Shown piece after piece: positions 60,401 through 64,000 of a stretch of 64,000 nucleotides of DNA. Source of the stretch: Flavobacterium sp. (GTDB taxonomy: Bacteria > Bacteroidota > Bacteroidia > Flavobacteriales > Flavobacteriaceae). The translations under genes were made by a program, and so were the position numbers. The stretch spans positions 24,860-88,859 of the forward strand of contig JASLID010000056.1 in assembly GCA_030153045.1 (NCBI GenBank). The letters run 5' to 3'. A model generated the notes under the pieces. It saw only the letters and a list, made by a program, of their open reading frames with translations, did no database searches and was not told the DNA's origin. Every line of letters begins with the position of its first letter. Position 1 is the stretch's first letter.

Positions 60401-61895
60401 AAGTATGAATAATCATGTATTTAGAGTAAAGCTAAACATTACTGGAAATTCATGTGATTACTATTCTACAAATGCAACCTTAGTGGTATATCCGCTTCCT
60501 GTTTTGAATTCGACAGTAAGAATTGTTCAATGTGATGATAATACTGACGGTATAACTGTTTTTAATTTAAGACAAAAGGAAAATGAGCTTTCAGTAAATT
60601 TTGCCACAGATACTTTTGACTATTTCACAACACAAACTGGAGCTGAAACTAATGATCCATTCACTAAAATTCAAAATCCATTAAGTTATCCAAACGCAAC
60701 ACCTTTTTCACAAACAGTTTGGGTAAGAGTCACAAATACTAACGGTTGTTTTAGTGTGACTAGTATGTTGCTTATTTCATCAACATCAAACGCTATTTTA
60801 AACAATGCAAACATTCAACCTTTAACTGCTTGTGATGATTATTTAGATGCTATTAATGATGATTATGATCGAATTTCAAGTTTCGATTTTAGCAGTGTTG
60901 TAACTTATATTAATGGCTTGTTACCAGCTCCAAATTATACTTACAAATTCTATAAAAACCGTGCCGATTTCCTTCAAGAAAACGATGTTAATGGAAATTC
61001 ATTGGCAATTCCTGATTCGGAAGTAACTAACTACAGAAACATTGGTTATCCTGAAACACAAACTATTTGGGTACGTTTAGAAGATTCAAATACTAATGAT
61101 TGCGTGGGTAGTACAAGCTTTACACTTATTGTTGAACCAAAACCAAACATCGATATTAACGATGATCATGAAGATGACGTACACATATGTACTAATGACA
61201 GTTCTATTTATCAATATTTGCACTCTGGACTTCCTAATGGCGCAAACACTTCAGATTATACTTTTGAATGGAAAAAAGATAATGTTTTACTTTCAGAAAC
61301 TGGACCAATATTACAAACCAATGAAGCTGGAATTTATGTTGTAAAAGTTTCTTATGCAACTGGATTAAACTGCTTTAGAGAACGCACGATTACAGTTAGC
61401 GAATCTAATTCAGCCATTTTATCAGGAACTCCAATTGTTAATGATTTATCTAGCGAAAACAATACTATTTCTATTAATGTAACCGGATTAGGAAACTATG
61501 TATTTACGATTGACGATATATATGGAACTCAACAAAACATTGGCTTTTTTGAAAATGTAACTCCAGGACTACATACTATTTATGTCATCGATTTAAATGG
61601 ATGTCCTGTTCTTGAAATTCCTGTTTCAGTTATTGGTTTTCCAAAATATTTCACACCAAATGGTGACGGATATAACGATACTTGGAACATTATTGGTACG
61701 AGTAACTTTTTTAATGCGAATGCTAAAATACTTATATTTAATAGGTTTGGTAAACTCTTAAAAGAAATAACTCCGCTTGGAAATGGCTGGGATGGTAACT
61801 ATTTAGGCCAACCACAAATAGCTGATGATTATTGGTATAGCTCTCAACTTGAAGATGGCCGTTCAGTGAGAGGTCACTTTACATTGAAGCGATAA
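57459..61895 (+). CDS. Large T9SS type B surface protein with IgGFc-binding-like N-terminal domain
   Basis: A 1478-residue secreted protein. Signal peptide MKTRLLLLALLLSINCFSQ, then an IgGFc-binding-like domain (about 20-470: THYIPPVSSETIIAGSQYIY, DIFLNGETLPLTPPTATLMA, NIFAYQGVGNEQNFNTNGSA), Ig-like segments, two Asp-rich thrombospondin type 3-like calcium-binding stretches (NDNIDIDNDNDGITNC near 550; DTDGDNIPNQIDTDSDGDSI and DLDLDGVKNYRDLDQDGDSC near 770-870), more Ig-like domains and the type B sorting domain at the end (FPKYFTPNGDGYNDTWNIIG, IFNRFGKLLKEITPLGNGWD). It is probably surface-attached through T9SS. Confidence 0.92.
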   Translation: MKTRLLLLALLLSINCFSQFSKTHYIPPVSSETIIAGSQYIYISTSNTNPVNFRINQLGSTMINGTVSRDNPQIIDIGSGNGTQVHVPEFQVNQILNNKGYIIEAEDLIAVSIRIRSADTNHASSIVSKGLAALGYEFRIGAFLNTLAPSYGPAHYTFVSILATENNTLVHFDDIKTGVSLINNMGAGNTPSDIILNSGESFVMAVEGNSNPIPDGLIGALVKSDKPIAVNCGSFGGSNGESTNLDMGFDQIVSTQRIGSDYIFIKSSGWDNVERVLLVAHEDNTDIFLNGETLPLTPPTATLMAGEYIALDGSYFSANGNLYVRSSKNIFAYQGVGNEQNFNTNGSANQANQQMFFVPPLSCQTPHNINNIPQIEKIGTTTFTGRITIVTRTGSNLNFIVNGTNYLLNNLPAGTSVSGPRTVTGNSAYETYTITGLTGNVSIFSTSEVYVAAYGNNAAATFGGFYSGFTFKPEIVFTRLNTTSENCIPNIELSVSSSTSFDTFKWYFNNVEIPGATSNIYKPLAVGYYKVMASISNCAFPTLASDEIPVSSCPTNMDGDLANDNIDIDNDNDGITNCTESFGNQIINTSVSAGTIPQTTTNYATAVTNSILVSPTPFTGNSNGSFITDLPPGKNAFVTYTMTFNKPVNITLDYPTTANATDLLNANAEYVVSSDINKTITVLNPTDELLIDTNYDGIYESGITQFSSFEIRFRLNGNTPLAAGATTFKFQTYQTNSIKITHKNLLDSAPNRSTFKIFATCVPNDTDGDNIPNQIDTDSDGDSILDITEAQVDNALALSNTDTNLNGLDNAFEPGLIPMDKDLDSVPDYLDLDSDNDGILDATEKGLDLDLDGVKNYRDLDQDGDSCNDVIEAGFLDPNNDGLLGNVIPPTVNASGLVTSGVGYTAPNSNYSTKAIIAITTQPEDKAECLLQTATFTLASNATAFQWQLSTDGGVNWTDLTDNAIYSGSLTNTLTVSNLAVSMNNHVFRVKLNITGNSCDYYSTNATLVVYPLPVLNSTVRIVQCDDNTDGITVFNLRQKENELSVNFATDTFDYFTTQTGAETNDPFTKIQNPLSYPNATPFSQTVWVRVTNTNGCFSVTSMLLISSTSNAILNNANIQPLTACDDYLDAINDDYDRISSFDFSSVVTYINGLLPAPNYTYKFYKNRADFLQENDVNGNSLAIPDSEVTNYRNIGYPETQTIWVRLEDSNTNDCVGSTSFTLIVEPKPNIDINDDHEDDVHICTNDSSIYQYLHSGLPNGANTSDYTFEWKKDNVLLSETGPILQTNEAGIYVVKVSYATGLNCFRERTITVSESNSAILSGTPIVNDLSSENNTISINVTGLGNYVFTIDDIYGTQQNIGFFENVTPGLHTIYVIDLNGCPVLEIPVSVIGFPKYFTPNGDGYNDTWNIIGTSNFFNANAKILIFNRFGKLLKEITPLGNGWDGNYLGQPQIADDYWYSSQLEDGRSVRGHFTLKR

Positions 61896-61944
61896 TTGTA
61901 AAAAGAAAACACAAGTAATTAGCAACAATATAATAATCTAACAA

Positions 61945-62916
61945 ATGAAAAAATTATTCACGCTTTTGACAATTGCTTTTTTTGCAACATCATTTGGACA
62001 AACTGCAGATGATTATTTAAAAGCGGGAATTGAAAAACACAGTGCTAATGATCTTGAAGGCGCCATAAAAAATTACACAAAAGCTATTAAATTAGACAAG
62101 ACCCTTGTGAATGCATATTATAACAGAGGAATGTGCGAACAAGCGTTAAAAAAATATAGTGATGCTTTTAATGACTTTGAAATAACTACAAAACTAAATC
62201 CAAATTTATCTGGTCCATTTTATTCTTTAGCAACTGTTTTAGCTGCTCAAGAAAAATATAAGGAGGCAATCCCTCATTTAGACAAAGCGATTCAAATAGA
62301 TGAAAAAACGCCAAATGCGCTAACATTGCGCGGACAGATAAGAGCACAATTAGGAGACAAAAAAGGAGCCTGTGAAGATTTCAATAAAGCAAAAGGTTTT
62401 GGAGATAAAAACTCTGGCAAATTATTAAGTATCCATTGCGGTAATGAACAACAAAAAGGAGAATCGTTTATGCTACACTGGCCAGAAAATGAAAATTGGA
62501 AAGTAGGCAGCAATCAAGAAAATGAGCAAATGACAATGCTTGAATTAATTCATGCAAATGAAACCCTTGAGAATTGGACCGAAATGGGTACCAGCATTGC
62601 ATATAAAAATGTGACAAATATCCCCTCTGATGCTGCCATGAACATGATGTTTGACCAAATGAAAAAAGACTCACCAAAAGCAAAATTAACTTTTATTGAG
62701 AAAGATGAAAAAGCTGAATTTCCTTGGATAATTTTCACCATTGAATGCCCTAATTTTAAAGACGATAAAAATCCAGAATCTCAACTTTGGTATATCGTTC
62801 AAGGTAAAACTTCTTTATACTCAAATTTTAGAGCAATTAAGAAATCTTCTATTCCAAAAGAATTAAAGGAAAAATGGATACCTTTTTTCAAAAGTGGAAA
62901 AGTGGTCTACCAATAA
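61945..62916 (+). CDS. Exported TPR protein
   Basis: A 323-residue protein with signal peptide MKKLFTLLTIAFFATSFGQ. Four TPR-like repeats (about 22-150: NDLEGAIKNYTKAIKLDKTL, SDAFNDFEITTKLNPNLSGP, KEAIPHLDKAIQIDEKTPNA, DKKGACEDFNKAKGFGDKNS) are followed by a C-terminal domain of about 160 residues (SFMLHWPENENWKVGSNQEN, FPWIIFTIECPNFKDDKNPE) that I do not recognise. It follows the large T9SS gene by 49 bp; it may be co-transcribed, because no -7 box was seen. Confidence 0.78.
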   Translation: MKKLFTLLTIAFFATSFGQTADDYLKAGIEKHSANDLEGAIKNYTKAIKLDKTLVNAYYNRGMCEQALKKYSDAFNDFEITTKLNPNLSGPFYSLATVLAAQEKYKEAIPHLDKAIQIDEKTPNALTLRGQIRAQLGDKKGACEDFNKAKGFGDKNSGKLLSIHCGNEQQKGESFMLHWPENENWKVGSNQENEQMTMLELIHANETLENWTEMGTSIAYKNVTNIPSDAAMNMMFDQMKKDSPKAKLTFIEKDEKAEFPWIIFTIECPNFKDDKNPESQLWYIVQGKTSLYSNFRAIKKSSIPKELKEKWIPFFKSGKVVYQ

Positions 62917-62941
62917 TTATTAAATATACTTTATTTAATAA

Positions 62942-63030
62942 GTGGGTTCGCGCGAAGGATGGCAGCGGTACCCCACAGCGAGGAACGAGCGAGGAGTAAA
63001 GCGGACAGCCTGACCCAGAGGGTCGCGCCC
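62942..63030. repeat. GC-rich intergenic element (candidate dispersed repeat or structured RNA)
   Basis: About 89 bp of much higher GC than the surroundings, without a coding frame. It contains two GCGAGGA copies 11 bp apart (62978, 62989), a GGTACC palindrome and a perfect small hairpin GACCC-AGA-GGGTC at 63012-63024, ending TCGCGCCC. The element lies between the TPR gene and typA. I recall similar GC-rich elements after genes in other flavobacteria, but could not check. Confidence 0.55.
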
Positions 63031-63036
63031 AAATAA

Positions 63037-63068
63037 AAAAACCACCAACTTTCGCTGGTGGTTTTCTT
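63037..63068. terminator. Bidirectional terminator
   Basis: ACCACCA (63041-63047) and TGGTGGT (63056-63062) form a stem with an 8-nt loop, with A-run on the left and T-rich tail on the right. It lies between the convergent TPR and typA genes. Confidence 0.88.
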
Positions 63069-63087
63069 TATTATGATAATTTAAAGA

Positions 63088-64000
63088 TTAAACTTTAAAT
63101 CTCTTTCTGTCGTTTTCTGTCAAATAGATTTTTCTCAAACGAATAGATTTTGGCGTACACTCCACATACTCATCTTTTTGAATATATTCTAAAGCTTCTT
63201 CCAAAGAGAAAATAATTGGTGGAATAATCCTTGCTTTTTCATCATTTCCAGATGAACGAACGTTAGATTGCTTTTTCTCTTTCGTTACGTTGACACACAT
63301 ATCATCACCACGAGAGTTTTCTCCAATTACCTGACCTTCGTAAATTTCAGCATTTGGTTCAACAAAAAACTTACCACGATCTTGTAATTTATCGATAGAA
63401 TAAGGGATAGCTTTACCTTTTTCCATTGAAATCAATGAACCTTTGTTACGTCCAGCAATTTCTCCTTTGTAAGGTTCGTATCCTATAAAACGGTGCGCCA
63501 TAATAGCCTCACCAGCAGTAGCAGTAAGCAATTGATTACGCAATCCAATAATTCCACGTGATGGAATATTAAATTTTACAATCATACGCTCCCCTTTAGT
63601 CTCCATAGAAAGCATTTCTCCTTTACGCATTGTAACGAATTCAACTGCTCTACCTGAAAGACTTTCTGGTAAGTCGATTGTCAATTCCTCAATTGGCTCA
63701 CATTTTTTACCATCAATTTCTTTGATGATAACTTGTGGCTGACCAATTTGTAACTCATACCCTTCTCTTCTCATTGTTTCAATAAGAACAGATAAGTGAA
63801 GTACACCACGACCAAAAACCATGAATTTATCAGCAGAATCAGTTTCACCTAACTTCATTGCTAAGTTTTTCTCTAATTCTTTTGTTAGACGATCTCTCAT
63901 GTGACGCGATGTTACAAATTTACCTTCTTTACCAAAGAATGGCGAATCGTTAATGGTGAACAACATACTCATTGTAGGCTCATCAATAGCAATAGTTTGT
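63088..64000 (-). CDS. typA: Ribosome-associated GTPase TypA/BipA, C-terminal part (cut by window end)
   Basis: The 3' half of a TypA gene; the frame is open to the window edge, with codons Q-T-I-A-I-D-E-P-T before the first in-window Met. Seen parts are TIAIDEPTMSMLFTINDSPF, FFGKEGKFVTSRHMRDRLTK, FMVFGRGVLHLSVLIETMRR (domain III/V region), GEAIMAHRFIGYEPYKGEIA, KGSLISMEKGKAIPYSIDKL and EALEYIQKDEYVECTPKSIR at the C-terminus, typical of TypA. The GTPase domain is outside. TypA binds the ribosome under stress and aids 50S assembly. Confidence 0.95.
   Translation of the reverse strand, partial: QTIAIDEPTMSMLFTINDSPFFGKEGKFVTSRHMRDRLTKELEKNLAMKLGETDSADKFMVFGRGVLHLSVLIETMRREGYELQIGQPQVIIKEIDGKKCEPIEELTIDLPESLSGRAVEFVTMRKGEMLSMETKGERMIVKFNIPSRGIIGLRNQLLTATAGEAIMAHRFIGYEPYKGEIAGRNKGSLISMEKGKAIPYSIDKLQDRGKFFVEPNAEIYEGQVIGENSRGDDMCVNVTKEKKQSNVRSSGNDEKARIIPPIIFSLEEALEYIQKDEYVECTPKSIRLRKIYLTENDRKRFKV

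Overview
The window looks like chromosome of a Flavobacterium-type member of the Bacteroidota. The evidence is low GC, Bacteroidetes-type -7 boxes (TAnnTTTG) ahead of many genes with no clear Shine-Dalgarno sequences, two large secreted proteins with type IX secretion (T9SS type B) C-terminal domains, DUF349, DUF5606, 2TM-domain and LytTR families, and malate:quinone oxidoreductase, PseI and FdtA proteins of flavobacterial style. No tRNA, rRNA, CRISPR array, phage or intact insertion sequence was seen.

Region 1 (1-14.1 kb) is mostly housekeeping: a class III aminotransferase (cut by the window start), a TPR protein with aroE, a SET-domain protein, a DUF349 protein, a mazG/esterase/ABM operon, a DUF5606 protein, def, mqo, ruvX, a methyltransferase and dapD. 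The gap before dapD holds the strangest DNA of the window: ten ACCACG-type boxes spaced every 21-22 bp, about two helical turns, with inverted GTGG partners in alternate units.

Region 2 (14.1-34.4 kb) is a surface-glycan locus. A lipopolysaccharide-core-like part (Kdo/InaA-type kinase, GT9, two GT2 enzymes, polysaccharide deacetylase, an orphan GT2 tail) is followed by a tightly packed minus-strand run of sixteen genes read from pseB at 34.36 kb down to 18.74 kb. This run makes CMP-pseudaminic acid (pseB, pseC, pseF, GNAT, pseI), GDP-L-fucose (gmd, fcl) and probably a dTDP-3-amino-3,6-dideoxyhexose (fdtA/fdtB-like), and encodes several glycosyltransferases. It lacks a recognisable pseG and contains a PhyH-type dioxygenase and a double-GNAT protein. 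No Wzx or Wzy was seen.

Region 3 (34.4-45.4 kb) has tsaC/sua5, a CCA-adding-type nucleotidyltransferase, a CtaA/COX15 heme A synthase, a LytTR two-component system embedded in a cluster of 2TM-domain proteins (one fused to the kinase), a TonB-dependent receptor and small exported proteins.

Region 4 (45.5-55.1 kb) is a collection of small operons on the plus strand: an atypical ClC channel with an HPP protein, DUF998, VOC, TPR, pRiA4b ORF-3-like, NdpA-type nucleoid protein, DUF2306, GNAT, DUF4242 and an ABC-2 exporter. Region 5 (55.1-64 kb) has two T9SS type B surface proteins, a TPR protein, a GC-rich intergenic element and the 3' part of typA/bipA, cut by the window end.

Intergenic repeats of the GTCATTnCGA...AATCTCA type occur four times: as an inverted pair around 1.04/3.99 kb and as two long perfect hairpins at 14.09 and 35.05 kb.
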